Assembly (NCBI RefSeq): GCF_000334915.1
Contig: NZ_AMSF01000058.1
Coordinates: 1-64,000, forward strand
Direction of reading: 5' to 3'
Length of the DNA stretch: 64,000 bases
Origin: Dyella ginsengisoli LA-4
GTDB taxonomy: Bacteria; Pseudomonadota; Gammaproteobacteria; Xanthomonadales; Rhodanobacteraceae
Shown: one piece after another, positions 8,455 to 17,814 of the stretch
Layout: each line of letters starts with the position of its first letter
Numbering within the stretch: the first letter of the stretch is position 1
Made by a program: the position numbers and the translations under genes
The notes under the pieces: generated by a model
Told to the model about the DNA's origin: nothing
What the model saw: only the letters and a program-made list of their open reading frames with translations
The model's database searches: none

Positions 8455-8823
8455 ATGAGCATGAGCACCAACACGCACAACGGGCGCTGGAGCCACCGGC
8501 TGGGCCGGGGGGCTGGCCGTGCCTGGCGTGGATACCTCCGCCGCGAGCAGCGTGTCGCCGGCTGGCTGGTGACGCGCGGGGTACCCGCGGGCGCGGCGAC
8601 GGCGGTGCTCTGGATCGTCAAGCTGGCCGTACTTGGCATGCTGCTATACACCGTATCCTGGCTCGTCCTGCTGCTGGCCTTTGCGGTGGTCGCCGCATGG
8701 CTCGCGCGGAACGCCGACGAGGACGACGAGAAGCAGCCGGAACTTAGAGACGGACACTCGGGCGTCGGCCTGTACGACAAAGATGACTGGCGGATCGACA
8801 TGGGCGATCCCGACGAGCCGTAG
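8455..8823 (+). CDS. DUF3742 membrane protein
   Basis: 122-residue protein with an Arg-rich N-terminus (RLGRGAGRAWRGYLRREQR), two hydrophobic segments in tandem (ATAVLWIVKLAVLGMLLYTV and SWLVLLLAFAVVAAWLA) and an acidic tail ending near DMGDPDEP. DUF3742 proteins are a constant, functionally uncharacterised companion of TraG in this ICE family and are encoded on the opposite strand, as here. ATG 8455 or ATG 8461 could be the start; GAGG at 8448-8451 fits 8461 slightly better. Confidence 0.85.
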   Translation: MSMSTNTHNGRWSHRLGRGAGRAWRGYLRREQRVAGWLVTRGVPAGAATAVLWIVKLAVLGMLLYTVSWLVLLLAFAVVAAWLARNADEDDEKQPELRDGHSGVGLYDKDDWRIDMGDPDEP

Positions 8824-8851
8824 CTGCCGCATCAACGCGAGAGAGTGCTCC

Positions 8852-10384
8852 TTACTTCGCAGCACCTTTCGATACAGCCGTCATCGCAAGGCGAGAGCCA
8901 CTACCCCCAGCCGACTTCGCATCGGACGTGCCAGTGATAAGACCGCCCAGGAAGTTTCCGGCGCGAACGCCTGCCCATCCGAGTGCCATGACCCAGAACG
9001 TCGGCAACACGATGAACATCGTTGCCATGACGAAGTTCAGCAGCATGTCACCGAACGCATTGTTCAGGCCGATCAATGGGTCGAAGTTGGCGTGCGGCCT
9101 GTCCGCGCCAAACCCCCAGCCGTAGAGCGCATCCAGGATCGTGCTGTCGATCCAGCGCGCGAGCTGGAACCAGAAGTCCACGAAGAACAGCGCGAACTGG
9201 ACGCAGCTCACCGTCACCACCGTCTTCAGGTCGTAGGTGCCGATCAGCAGCACCAGTGGGATGCAGATGACGAGCGCCATCTTGAGCATGGTCAGCACCA
9301 TCGGCAGCGCCTGGCGCACCACGTCCATTGCCGGAAAAAAGCCCAGCGAGCCGACGGTCAACCCCAGGTCGCTCGCGCCGCGCGTGACGACGTTCGGCAG
9401 CGTCTTGTCGATCTGGCCGCCGTAGTCGGTGTAGACGGCGCCCTGGTTCATCTTCTGCTGCCTCGGTGAGACCACGGCGCGGATCACCGAGTCATTGACC
9501 TCGCTCTGCGACAGGAATCCCACCCAGCGCCCGATGCGGGTCAGCAGGTCCGGGTCGACCTGTGCCAGCAGCCGGCTGCGCAGTCCCTGGCCGCCATCGG
9601 CCCACCACTGCCGGCAGGATGGATAGCCGCCGCCGCTGCCCACCTGTGCCAGCCCCGCATCGCGGGTCGCGTCGTAGGGCCAGGCCGTGCGTGGGGTCTT
9701 GGCGCGATAGGTGTCATAGAAGCCGGGCGTGTCGAGGAAGTAACTCGATCCGATCCAGGTGACGTCGTTCATCTGCTCGTCGGAGAGCGTCGGCCGGTTC
9801 ATGAACAGCTTGGCGCGCGACGGCCCGTAGCAGTCGTGCGTGAAGTCGGCGACCTCCTGTGCCAGCACCGGATCGTCGATGCGCGTGGCATCCACATCCA
9901 TGCGAATCTGACGCAGGTCCGTGCCGCAGGGAATCGCCGCCACCGCGGAGCCCGTCACGGCTTTCGACAGCGCGTGCATGAAGAACCACCACACCGGCAC
10001 CAGCGCGCTCTGGTCGTTGAGCGCCGTGTAGACGTTGGACCAGCCCGTGTCGTTGGGCAGCGGGACACTGACCTGGCATTGCGCGGAGCGCGTGGTGTCG
10101 AACCTGATCGTGGCGAGATCCACCGGGATGAACGGGATGCCGGCGAACATGATGACCACGATCGCCACCCACACCCGGTTCTCGATGCGCATCGACGACA
10201 GCACGCCCTTGTTGCCTTCGTCCGCACCTTCGCTGCGGGCCTTGAGCCACTCCTGGATCACGATGGCCACGAACGGCAGCGCGAACACGCCGCTGGCCAC
10301 GAGGATGCTCCAGATGCCGTTGTTGACCACCCAAGCCACCAGGGTCAGGTAATACTCCAAGTAGTCCGTGGTGTAGAGCGTCAT
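8852..10384 (-). CDS. traG: Conjugal transfer protein TraG, N-terminal-domain type
   Basis: 510-residue inner-membrane protein of the mating-pair apparatus. Hydrophobic helices occur at the N-terminus (LTLVAWVVNNGIWSILVASG, VWVAIVVIMFAGIPFI) and in a cluster in the C-terminal third (MVLTMLKMALVICIPLVLLI, LLNFVMATMFIVLPTFWVMA). A Cys-containing periplasmic loop with SGGGYPSCRQWWADGG lies between them. This matches TraG_N of MPF_G systems, which acts in mating-pair stabilisation. It is the last gene of the distal transfer block; its stop faces the DUF3742 gene. Confidence 0.93.
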   Translation of the reverse strand: MTLYTTDYLEYYLTLVAWVVNNGIWSILVASGVFALPFVAIVIQEWLKARSEGADEGNKGVLSSMRIENRVWVAIVVIMFAGIPFIPVDLATIRFDTTRSAQCQVSVPLPNDTGWSNVYTALNDQSALVPVWWFFMHALSKAVTGSAVAAIPCGTDLRQIRMDVDATRIDDPVLAQEVADFTHDCYGPSRAKLFMNRPTLSDEQMNDVTWIGSSYFLDTPGFYDTYRAKTPRTAWPYDATRDAGLAQVGSGGGYPSCRQWWADGGQGLRSRLLAQVDPDLLTRIGRWVGFLSQSEVNDSVIRAVVSPRQQKMNQGAVYTDYGGQIDKTLPNVVTRGASDLGLTVGSLGFFPAMDVVRQALPMVLTMLKMALVICIPLVLLIGTYDLKTVVTVSCVQFALFFVDFWFQLARWIDSTILDALYGWGFGADRPHANFDPLIGLNNAFGDMLLNFVMATMFIVLPTFWVMALGWAGVRAGNFLGGLITGTSDAKSAGGSGSRLAMTAVSKGAAK

Positions 10385-10399
10385 GCCTGCCTCCCGGTC

Positions 10400-10753
10400 T
10401 CAGCCGTGCCGCAGCAGCTGGCTGGCTTCCAGCGCGACCACGGCGATGACGGCCGCGATCTCCGTGCGCAGCAGGCGCTGATGCGTCTCGCGGGACGGCT
10501 CCCGCCGCAACAGGCGCCGACGCATCCACCACCAGCCGTAAGCCGTCGCTCCGTAGAGGCACAGACGCCACACGAAGAAGTGGCCGGCGTGCGCCTGCAG
10601 CCAGTGCTGCCAGCCCTCGACGCCGCCGACCACGTGGATGCCGGCGATGTTCACCGCCACCGCGGCGGCGACCACCAGCAAGGTCCACAGCAGCGCCACG
10701 CTGACGCGGCGGTTGAACAGCCATGGCAGCCGCAGCCAGGCGAGCCGGCTCAT
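10400..10753 (-). CDS. Small ICE-conserved membrane protein
   Basis: 117 residues with two clear hydrophobic segments (VALLWTLLVVAAAVAVNIAG and FFVWRLCLYGATAYGWWW), a basic Arg-rich stretch (MRRRLLRREPSRE) and a short C-terminal hydrophobic helix (AAVIAVVALEAS). It overlaps the upstream TIGR03755-type gene by 4 bp and lies 15 bp before traG, so it belongs to the same transcript. A hypothetical protein in this position is usual in related ICEs. Function unknown, presumably part of the transfer apparatus. Confidence 0.8.
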   Translation of the reverse strand: MSRLAWLRLPWLFNRRVSVALLWTLLVVAAAVAVNIAGIHVVGGVEGWQHWLQAHAGHFFVWRLCLYGATAYGWWWMRRRLLRREPSRETHQRLLRTEIAAVIAVVALEASQLLRHG

Positions 10754-12156
10754 GGCGTACCGCTCCGCGGCTTCTGGACTTCCCGCAGACGGTCGCGCGT
10801 GGTGTCGCCCTCGAAGACGCCGCGCGAGCCGGCAGCGCGGGTACTGTGGCGCTGGATGATCGCCATCGCCGAGTTGCCGGCCAGCGTGCGGCGCAGCTCC
10901 AGCTCGGTCTTGAGGTTGTTGATCTCCTGCTCCAGCGCGCTGTTCTCCTGGTCCACCGCCTGCACGGCGAGCTCGTTGGCGGCGACGTTCGGCTCCTTCT
11001 TGCCGGTCAGCAACGTGCGTTGCAGCAGCAAGGCCTTCTCCAGCACGCTGGACAGCGCAGCCTCGGACGCGAGGCGCCGGCCCAGCACGTCCTGGTCGGG
11101 CTCGTCACGCAGGGCCTCGATCACGCCGCGGGTGATCGGCAGCGAGCTGCTGCCGGCCGCGTCGAGATTGGCCAGTGTCGTCGGCCGGGCGCCCGTCACC
11201 AGTTCCTGCAACACCTGCAGCTTGGTCTCGTACTCTTCCTGGATCACTGGCGTGAGCCCGACGCCAGGCGTGGTCTGGGTCTTCGTGCAGTTTTCGCAGG
11301 TGCGTTGCTCGCGTTCGCCCAGCACGCGGTTCGCAAAGGCCGCGGCCGCGCCAGGCGACGACCAGGTCTGGCAGGTCAGGCGGTTGCCGCAGGCGCTGCG
11401 CGCGATCGACGAGGTATCGGTGGCGCTGCGCCCGTTGAGCAGGTTGTAGCCCGCGCGCGTCACGTCGCCGACCACCTTGATCGAACTCTGGCCGGAGCCG
11501 CCCGCGTTGCCGCCGCCGACCCAGGGCACGCCGTTGTTCCCTTTGTTGGACTCGGCCTGCTCGATGGCGGAGACGGCATCGGTGCTGCTGACCGCATCCC
11601 GCAGCGCCATCCCTTCGGCGAGCTGGTCCCAGCCGGCCTGGCCGCCGGCCATGTCCGCCATACGATTGGCGATGGCGCGGCAGGTCATCTTCGAGCGGTC
11701 GAAATCCAGGCGCGCCTGCAGGATGCCGTTGGTGAGCAGGTTGTACAGGCCCGGGTCGGCGCGCTGGATGATCAGGGCCGGCAGCGAGGCCACGGCGCTG
11801 GTGGCGTTCTGGATCACGTTGCTCATGATCGTTTGGAAGCCGTTGGTGATGCCGTTGAGCTGGTTCTGCAGCGTCGTGGTGATGCTCATGTCGCCGCAGA
11901 TCAGGTTGCTGTTCCAGCCGACGCCGACGCCGATGCTCTGCATGTTGCCGGCACCACCCATCGACACGGCCCGGCCGCCGCCGATGCTGTAGAGCACGTC
12001 GTCGCCGATCACGCTGCCGCTGACGTTCACGCCATTGGGATCGATGCGCGTCTGCCCCCAGGCGACGCCGACGACCAGCGTGATGGCCGCCACGAGCAGC
12101 GTGGCCCCCAGGGGCGATTTCGCGCGGCGGAGGAAGTCAGAGAGGGAGGCGTTCAT
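10750..12156 (-). CDS. ICE transfer protein, TIGR03755 type
   Basis: 468 residues with a signal peptide (LLVAAITLVVGVAWG-Q), suggesting a periplasmic or outer-membrane-complex protein. It contains a Gly-rich N-terminal region (YSIGGGRAVSMGGAGNMQ), conserved Cys residues (LICGD, RSACGNRLTCQ, TCENC) and a C-terminal coiled coil (VDQENSALEQEINNLKTELE). The ATG at 12156 is chosen because GAGGA lies 7 bp upstream; a longer frame adds 16 unlikely residues. It sits between the TIGR03756-type and small membrane-protein genes, the conserved order in MPF_G elements. Related to TraH-like assembly factors by position; not proven. Confidence 0.9.
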   Translation of the reverse strand: MNASLSDFLRRAKSPLGATLLVAAITLVVGVAWGQTRIDPNGVNVSGSVIGDDVLYSIGGGRAVSMGGAGNMQSIGVGVGWNSNLICGDMSITTTLQNQLNGITNGFQTIMSNVIQNATSAVASLPALIIQRADPGLYNLLTNGILQARLDFDRSKMTCRAIANRMADMAGGQAGWDQLAEGMALRDAVSSTDAVSAIEQAESNKGNNGVPWVGGGNAGGSGQSSIKVVGDVTRAGYNLLNGRSATDTSSIARSACGNRLTCQTWSSPGAAAAFANRVLGEREQRTCENCTKTQTTPGVGLTPVIQEEYETKLQVLQELVTGARPTTLANLDAAGSSSLPITRGVIEALRDEPDQDVLGRRLASEAALSSVLEKALLLQRTLLTGKKEPNVAANELAVQAVDQENSALEQEINNLKTELELRRTLAGNSAMAIIQRHSTRAAGSRGVFEGDTTRDRLREVQKPRSGTP

Positions 12157-12166
12157 CGTGGGTTCC

Positions 12167-13111
12167 TCACATGAAATCGACGCTGCCGAGGAAGACCTGG
12201 CCACGGCGCCGGCAGCAGGAGTACGGCCGCCACAAGGCCCAGGCGTAGTCGCCCTGCTGGGCCTGCACGCGGGTGCGGCTGTGCGGGAAGACCACGCAAC
12301 TGTTCGAGAGCGTGGGCGTCAGCTCCTGCCACTTGCCCGTCGAGGCGTCGGTCTCCATCAACGCGCCGGCCGGCCAGTACCCGTCGCGGGCGTTGACCAG
12401 CAGGGGCTGGTACACGTGAATCTGGTTGCGGCGCGTCACGATGTCGCCCGCGCGCTGCGCGACCACGGCGCCGCTCTTGTGATCGTCGGTCTGGTGCAGG
12501 AAGCCACCGCGGGGATACACGTTGCCCCAGAGGTTCAGGCTGGTGCGCGTACCGATTTCGCGCCGGCCAGGGATGAGCGCTTCGGGGTAGAACGCTTCCG
12601 GGATGTTGTAGCGCCAGGCGATCGTGTCGAGCGTGCTCAGCAGATACGGCATGAAGGCCGTGCCAGCGCCTTCGCAGGTGTAGCCGGAGGCGCTGGCGAA
12701 CTGGCTGAACACCATCCCGGCCGGATGGCCGATGACATCGGCGTTCTTGAACTTGGCGAGGTTGTTCTCGTTGTCGTGATTGGTCGTGCCGTCACCGCCA
12801 GCCTTGGCACTCGGGTTGGGCATGCTCATCGCCCTGACTTCCAGCCACGGGTTTTCGCCAGTGTTCGAGTAGCTCGACACCACCGCATCGGGGACGTAGT
12901 GGCGCACCTTGACGGAGGTGCGAACCGAGCAACCGAAGGGCGTGCAGTACAGCCAGTAGCAGATTCCGACCACGCGGTATTCGAGGCAGTCGGGGGACAG
13001 CGCCGACGAGACGATGGTGGCGGTGTCCAGGGCGAACGTCGACGTGGCCGTGCTCAGCAGCAGCGAGGCGACGGTGGCGCGCAGGCGCCGGGATGCCAGC
13101 AGGAGGCTCAT
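12167..13111 (-). CDS. ICE transfer protein, TIGR03756 type (TraU-like)
   Basis: 314 residues with a signal peptide (VASLLLSTATSTFA) and Cys-rich mature sequence (SPDCLEYRVVGICYWLYCTP, FGCSV), typical of TraU-related periplasmic pilus or mating-pair proteins that rely on disulphides. The C-terminus has PYSCCRRRGQVFLG. It overlaps the TIGR03757-type gene by 4 bp (ATGA) and is 10 bp before the TIGR03755-type gene. The Cys content matches the presence of a DsbA-like oxidoreductase gene in the same element. Confidence 0.92.
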   Translation of the reverse strand: MSLLLASRRLRATVASLLLSTATSTFALDTATIVSSALSPDCLEYRVVGICYWLYCTPFGCSVRTSVKVRHYVPDAVVSSYSNTGENPWLEVRAMSMPNPSAKAGGDGTTNHDNENNLAKFKNADVIGHPAGMVFSQFASASGYTCEGAGTAFMPYLLSTLDTIAWRYNIPEAFYPEALIPGRREIGTRTSLNLWGNVYPRGGFLHQTDDHKSGAVVAQRAGDIVTRRNQIHVYQPLLVNARDGYWPAGALMETDASTGKWQELTPTLSNSCVVFPHSRTRVQAQQGDYAWALWRPYSCCRRRGQVFLGSVDFM

Positions 13112-13551
13112 GGCTGCGTGCTCCGGTAGGCGTTGATGCGCGCGACGGCGCGGGGCACGTCGGGCTCGCCGTAGACCACGTAGCGTCGATCGACCACCAC
13201 GGCGGGAATCTTGGCGATGCCCAGTCCCCAGGCATCCGCGACACCTTGGTAGGCGTGGCCGATGCGGCGTTGAAGGGCCTCGCCGCCGTCATGCAACCGC
13301 TGCCGCACCAGGGCTGCAGCCTGTTGCGGGTCGGCCGGTAGGTGCGCGGCGAGTTCGACCTCGATGCGCGTGGCCTGGTCCAGCTCGATGATCCGCACGC
13401 CGGCTGGAGCCTGCACCGGATGACGGCTGTCGGTGACGACGAGCACGTCGGCTGCTGCAGTCTGGGTAAACATGAACAGCACTGCCCACAGTCCGGGCGC
13501 AATGCTGATGGTCGGCAGCCGGGGCGAAGCCTTGAAGACGGGGGCCGGCAT
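13108..13551 (-). CDS. ICE transfer protein, TIGR03757 type
   Basis: 147 residues with an N-terminal hydrophobic export segment (GLWAVLFMFTQTAAA) and a thioredoxin-fold-like domain as in TrbC/TraW-type pilus assembly proteins. The C-terminal pattern GIAKIPAVVVDRRYVVYGEPDV is a family hallmark. First gene of the distal transfer block. The 143-bp gap upstream (13552..13694) separates it from the methylase cassette; it contains a GCCTCC-TGTC-GGAGGC stem (13674-13689) without a U-tract and must supply or transmit its promoter. Confidence 0.9.
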   Translation of the reverse strand: MPAPVFKASPRLPTISIAPGLWAVLFMFTQTAAADVLVVTDSRHPVQAPAGVRIIELDQATRIEVELAAHLPADPQQAAALVRQRLHDGGEALQRRIGHAYQGVADAWGLGIAKIPAVVVDRRYVVYGEPDVPRAVARINAYRSTQP

Positions 13552-13694
13552 ATCGGGCGTCCTTGGAGTCGATCAAAGTCACAGTCGACTTCAAGTGCCG
13601 ATCTAGCGCGACAAAGAAACCGCATCCGGCCCCTGCCGGTTTCATACCCTATGCCGTTGTGAGCGTTGTGATTGCCTCCTGTCGGAGGCGGAGA

Positions 13695-14366
13695 TCAGGT
13701 GCGGGACGCTGAGGTGCCCGCGAACCCAAGAAACGCATGCTGTAAGCGAATCGGCATCGACGGCTTGGAGCGTGCATGTAGGCTCTGCCAAGTCCCGTCA
13801 CTGATGTCGCTCGGGGCGAGGCGATCTACCGAGCGCGAAACTCTTCTCAAGTAAGCGTTGACGCCATCCGCGGATTCCGAAGGAGCGCCGGCAAGAACGT
13901 ACCCCACCATGAAGCCGATAGCATGGTTCTCGCCGTACTTCTCCTGGATGAATCGATCCATGCCCTCGACGACGTACTCTCGACACAAGTGAGTGTCCGA
14001 CCCGGCGATTCGTTTGCATTCGATGATCGCGTGCGGATCATGCTCCTGCGTGCGCAAGAAAATTTCGACGAACGCCAGCGGGATGTCGGTACGTCCGTCT
14101 GGCAGCATCACGTTGCTTTTGGATCGCGATTCCGTGCCAGGCAGCACCATGATCTGCTTCCACGGGGAGTTCTTCAGCGCAATGCGCATCCCGTCCCGCA
14201 GGCGCTCGGTCATGATTACCTCTCCAGCGTTGGCATTCACGTCCTCGGCTGCGCATGCTCGCTGCCAACCTGCGGCCAGTGTCAGCAGAATGACCGCCAC
14301 AACCTCGGGCTCAAGTTCAATGAACTCTCTGCCCAGTGCAGGAGGTGCCTCATAGGGGATCCTCAA
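13695..14366 (-). CDS. PD-(D/E)XK nuclease-like protein linked to a DNA methylase
   Basis: 223-residue protein not matched to a named family. It carries a convincing PD-(D/E)XK pattern: GRTDIPL (D94), a hydrophobic strand, then HAIIECKRI (E116, K118), followed by helical segments. It starts at a TTG whose last two bases overlap the TGA stop of the methylase gene (TTGA), implying translational coupling; the frame is coding from the first residues (FIELEPEVVAVILLTLAAGW), so a later ATG is less likely. Third gene of the cassette. The likely role is cleavage of unmodified DNA next to the 987-aa methylase. This is inferred from motif and context only. Confidence 0.6.
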   Translation of the reverse strand: MRIPYEAPPALGREFIELEPEVVAVILLTLAAGWQRACAAEDVNANAGEVIMTERLRDGMRIALKNSPWKQIMVLPGTESRSKSNVMLPDGRTDIPLAFVEIFLRTQEHDPHAIIECKRIAGSDTHLCREYVVEGMDRFIQEKYGENHAIGFMVGYVLAGAPSESADGVNAYLRRVSRSVDRLAPSDISDGTWQSLHARSKPSMPIRLQHAFLGFAGTSASRT

Positions 14367-17326
14367 ACTTTGCCCCCTGAAAAGCTCTCCGCGACCACTG
14401 CATCGGCATCTTCCAGTGCCGCTATGCCCATCCAGTAGCGCCGCGCTGCTGGCTTGATGATCACGACTTCGTTGCGTCCGTGTACTCGCAATTCCCGCTC
14501 TGCACTGAGCGCGGTCGCAATCTTGACTTTCAGGCGCCTGCCGATACGTGCCAGTACTTCACCCAATTCGCCTTGTGGTGCCACGACGCTCACGCTCGCA
14601 TTACCCGGCCCTTCTTCCAAGACAAAGCGCACGACGCGCAAGGCCGAACTGCTTGGCAAGTCGAGCACTTCGGCGCGCATGTGCCGCTTATTGCGAACGG
14701 AAAGCCAATCCTCGATAACGGACAGGAACGTCTTGGCATACGCCGTGACCTCAGTACGACTGTCCGATGGCTCCACGGATGATTCGCGGCCGGTTTCCCA
14801 TTGCCACCCGGCGCGAAGGAGGCCGTCTCGAATGACAGTTCGGTCGGCATCGTTCAGTTCGTACAGATCGAAGACAGCTTCGTCCAGTTCAGCCCATCCC
14901 CTCTCGTCGGTGCCGTTGGCGCGCAGATTCTTCTCAATCTGCAGCAGGCGCTGGCCAGCCTCAGATTTCACTGCGCTCGTGAAATTAGGCACCGGTAGGA
15001 AGCTGAGGTCGCGAGCCAGCAGCTTCCTCTTGTAGATTCCAAACTCTGCAGCGGTCAGATAGAAGAACCATGTCGCAAAAGCAGAACTCAACACGGTGGC
15101 AAGCAAATGTGCCGTCCGCGTGTGCCCTCTCGGAAGAGACACTGCGAAGTATGAGTTCGTGAAGACGAGATCCCGCTCGGAGACGGCCGCCAAGACGCGT
15201 GGACTCCCCAGAAGCATTTCCTTCACGATGAGAAGCGGGGCTTGATATATCTCCCGCGATCGTGGCCATTGTGCCTTCGATTGGCTGAAAGTCGGCAAAT
15301 CAGCGGGAATGTTGAAGTGCTGCATGTCTTTGACTTGCAGTACATCCAATCCTTTTAGCGGGCGAGCATCGCGCGTCTGATTCTCTGGGGCCCCGCGAAT
15401 CAATCCAACCTGGAAGGTAGTGTCGAGTAATGAGAGTTGCTCGCCCAGATTTCTGTGGGCCGAAGTCAAGTCATCCAGCAATAGGAGGTCACGGCGCCGG
15501 CCAACGGCTGCTGCCTTGAGCTTCAACGGCTGTTCTTGGATTTCGTCGAGTGTCAAAGTGATGACGTCACTCGGCGCCACCTCGAACGAATGAGTCCTTG
15601 CACCGCTGGGCGTCCACGGGATCTGAACGACCGTGACCTGATCCGTTCGCTGCTTCGGTCGATGACGGGCAAAGAGAACCACTGCGGGCATGGCCGCTGT
15701 CGCGAAGAGCCAACTGCACAAATTGGACAGATTTACCAAGGTGATCGGAGCCACGGCTCGCATCACATGCTGAGCTGCTGCCATGCCGGTGCCGCTGCGG
15801 CTGAAGAACGGCATCGCGCTAAGAATGATGCCGAAACGGGTCTTCTCATGTGAGAACTCCGCCGCTCGCAACACGAAATCCAAGCCTTCACCGCGCGGTT
15901 GCGCAGGTACGCCCGCAACCCTGGTCTTGCGCCGCGCTTCGGTTCCTGTCTGCCCCCTAAAGCTCCAAGGGGGATTGCCCACGATAAGGTCGAACTGCTT
16001 CAGCCCTGTCGGCGTCGCCAGCACGGCCTTGCCATCTCCATCACGTTCGACAGTACGAGCGTCACCGACGAGCAATGTCCTGCCGATCAATGGCTGGAAC
16101 TTCAGGGACTGCGGTGGTTGCGGGTCAGGGTCCAGCTCAAGCGCAGCCAGGTACAGGCTGAACGCAGCGACGCGAATCGCGGCTTCGCTAATGTCTACGC
16201 CATACACCTGCCCGTAGAGCGTCGAGCGGATCAGCTCCCTCGTGGGCGGCTGACCTTGCGAGCGAAGATGAACCAAGCGCCGCAGCGCTTCGACCAGGAA
16301 GACACCGGAGCCGCACGTCAAATCCAGCACCGACTCCCGTCCAGATAGACCATCCATGACCTCATCGAGGACCAGCGAGACGACGGACAGTCGCGTGTAG
16401 TGCACGCCGTTTCGCAACGCTTCTGTGCGCTTTCCTCCAGTCTGCGGCTCAGCATGTGCAAACTGCTCGTAGATCGAGCTGATGAGCTCGACCGGAATCA
16501 CGTCGAACTGGTACGGGAAGAAGCTGAGTTGCCCGCTTTCAGGATCGACAGCCTCCAGGAACTCCGCAACCCGCGTCAAATGGTGAGCTGCTGGTGTCGT
16601 TTTCACCGACGAGGGCGGAAACATATCGCCGTTGAAGGTCTGGGCCAGCCATGCGAACAGCTTGCTGGTCGCTGGCCGGTCGCGCAGGATCGCCGGCAAC
16701 GCCGTGCGGCCGCATACCCGCTTCAACCGCGCCGCACTGACGATCTCGCGGTCAATCAGGTACTGGGTGAAGATCACGCGCCCAATCAAGGCCTGCGCCG
16801 CATCGCGCGCGAGATTGCCTGCGACCAAATCGCGTTCGAGACATCCAAGGTCAGACAGGAGCTTCTGATCGACGCTGGTCTTGCGATCGATGGCCGGCAC
16901 CTGGGCCCAGAATTGGCCCGTCTCGATCGCCAGTCGGCCGGCCAACTCGTCCAGTTCATGAAGCGAACCTTCGATGTTCTCGAAACGCCGAATCAAATGT
17001 CTCTGGGCATCGCCTTCTTTCGCGGGTGTGCCGAAACCGTTGTACAGGTCGATACGCTGCGGCGAGATCACCCACAGCAACGGCGCGAACCCCTCGTTCC
17101 AGACCTCTCGTCGCCACTGGCTGACCAGATCGTCTGCAGGCGCGCTTTGCTCAAACTTGAAGTAGACGGTCAACGACGACGCGCTGCGCCACAATGCGTC
17201 CGGAACAAAAACGCGGCCGTGGCGCGAGGACTGCGCCTCGGCCCCCAACCGAAGACCGGGCGCGGGTTGCCCGTCCGGCAGGTAGCCGGTTGCGGCGAGC
17301 ACCTGTTCCAGCGTGGCAGTGTTCAC
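14363..17326 (-). CDS. N6-adenine DNA methylase, large Eco57I/type IIG-like
   Basis: 987-residue class gamma N6-adenine methylase. Motif I is DLTCGSGVFLVEALR (near residue 335) and motif IV is NPPW (near residue 449) within QFDLIVGNPPWSF. An N-terminal region of about 300 residues (LTVYFKFEQ, FAPLLWVISPQRIDLYNGFG) resembles the N-terminal part of type IIG enzymes, but I see no clear PD-(D/E)XK triad in it. The C-terminal half should hold the target-recognition domain. GTG start overlapping the upstream gene's stop (GTGA). With an HTH gene before it and a nuclease-like gene after it, it looks like a compact restriction-modification unit or an unassigned defence system. Confidence 0.85.
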   Translation of the reverse strand: MNTATLEQVLAATGYLPDGQPAPGLRLGAEAQSSRHGRVFVPDALWRSASSLTVYFKFEQSAPADDLVSQWRREVWNEGFAPLLWVISPQRIDLYNGFGTPAKEGDAQRHLIRRFENIEGSLHELDELAGRLAIETGQFWAQVPAIDRKTSVDQKLLSDLGCLERDLVAGNLARDAAQALIGRVIFTQYLIDREIVSAARLKRVCGRTALPAILRDRPATSKLFAWLAQTFNGDMFPPSSVKTTPAAHHLTRVAEFLEAVDPESGQLSFFPYQFDVIPVELISSIYEQFAHAEPQTGGKRTEALRNGVHYTRLSVVSLVLDEVMDGLSGRESVLDLTCGSGVFLVEALRRLVHLRSQGQPPTRELIRSTLYGQVYGVDISEAAIRVAAFSLYLAALELDPDPQPPQSLKFQPLIGRTLLVGDARTVERDGDGKAVLATPTGLKQFDLIVGNPPWSFRGQTGTEARRKTRVAGVPAQPRGEGLDFVLRAAEFSHEKTRFGIILSAMPFFSRSGTGMAAAQHVMRAVAPITLVNLSNLCSWLFATAAMPAVVLFARHRPKQRTDQVTVVQIPWTPSGARTHSFEVAPSDVITLTLDEIQEQPLKLKAAAVGRRRDLLLLDDLTSAHRNLGEQLSLLDTTFQVGLIRGAPENQTRDARPLKGLDVLQVKDMQHFNIPADLPTFSQSKAQWPRSREIYQAPLLIVKEMLLGSPRVLAAVSERDLVFTNSYFAVSLPRGHTRTAHLLATVLSSAFATWFFYLTAAEFGIYKRKLLARDLSFLPVPNFTSAVKSEAGQRLLQIEKNLRANGTDERGWAELDEAVFDLYELNDADRTVIRDGLLRAGWQWETGRESSVEPSDSRTEVTAYAKTFLSVIEDWLSVRNKRHMRAEVLDLPSSSALRVVRFVLEEGPGNASVSVVAPQGELGEVLARIGRRLKVKIATALSAERELRVHGRNEVVIIKPAARRYWMGIAALEDADAVVAESFSGGKV

Positions 17327-17814
17327 GCCCTACTCCGGATAGCTTCGGGTGGAAACGGCAACGCTGCCTGGCTCGGCGTCGGGACGATCGGCAGCATGTG
17401 CTGCTGAAGCCGCATGATCAACGGATCGAGCGGGATGACGAGAGTCGGTTGCGTCGGCGCCGGTCCAATCCCCTCGGGGCCGATATCGCACAGGGTCGCC
17501 GAAGTGGCCGTCACGAACGCCACGGACCCATTCAGCGCCAATGCGCTACTCGTGCCCAGCAACCGAAAGAGCGCGTCAACGCCGACGCTGACGGTGGCGA
17601 TGTGCACTCCCAACGAGCTGACCAACTCATTGGTAACGGCCAAGCCTAGGAGATCCGCGAAGGTGAATCGGGCAGCCTTCCCGGTCTTGGACGCCAAGTA
17701 GGGCACGGTCTTGCGCCAATGCCGCACCGTTTCGACGGACACGCCGGTTAGCGTGCGCATCTGGTCCTGAGTGTACTGGATGGCGGTGACGGCAGACATT
17801 CGCGTTGCTGGCAA
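17323..17814 (-). CDS. MerR-like HTH protein, first gene of methylase cassette
   Basis: 163 residues. The N-terminus is a MerR-type winged helix (YTQDQMRTLTGVSVETVRHW, then KAARFTFADLLGLAV). The C-terminal part is hydrophobic and beta-rich, with Pro-rich tail sequence (PAPTQPTLVIPLDP), and resembles no effector domain I can name. It is stop/start coupled to the methylase gene, so it is most likely a regulator of, or a subunit acting with, the methylase. The 175-bp upstream gap contains the radC terminator and presumably the cassette promoter. Confidence 0.75.
   Translation of the reverse strand: MPATRMSAVTAIQYTQDQMRTLTGVSVETVRHWRKTVPYLASKTGKAARFTFADLLGLAVTNELVSSLGVHIATVSVGVDALFRLLGTSSALALNGSVAFVTATSATLCDIGPEGIGPAPTQPTLVIPLDPLIMRLQQHMLPIVPTPSQAALPFPPEAIRSRA

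Noticed and set aside
13674-13689. GCCTCC-TGTC-GGAGGC stem as a terminator of the methylase cassette
   Set aside because: No U-tract on either side and the short stem alone is weak evidence; kept only as a note in the neighbouring gene.
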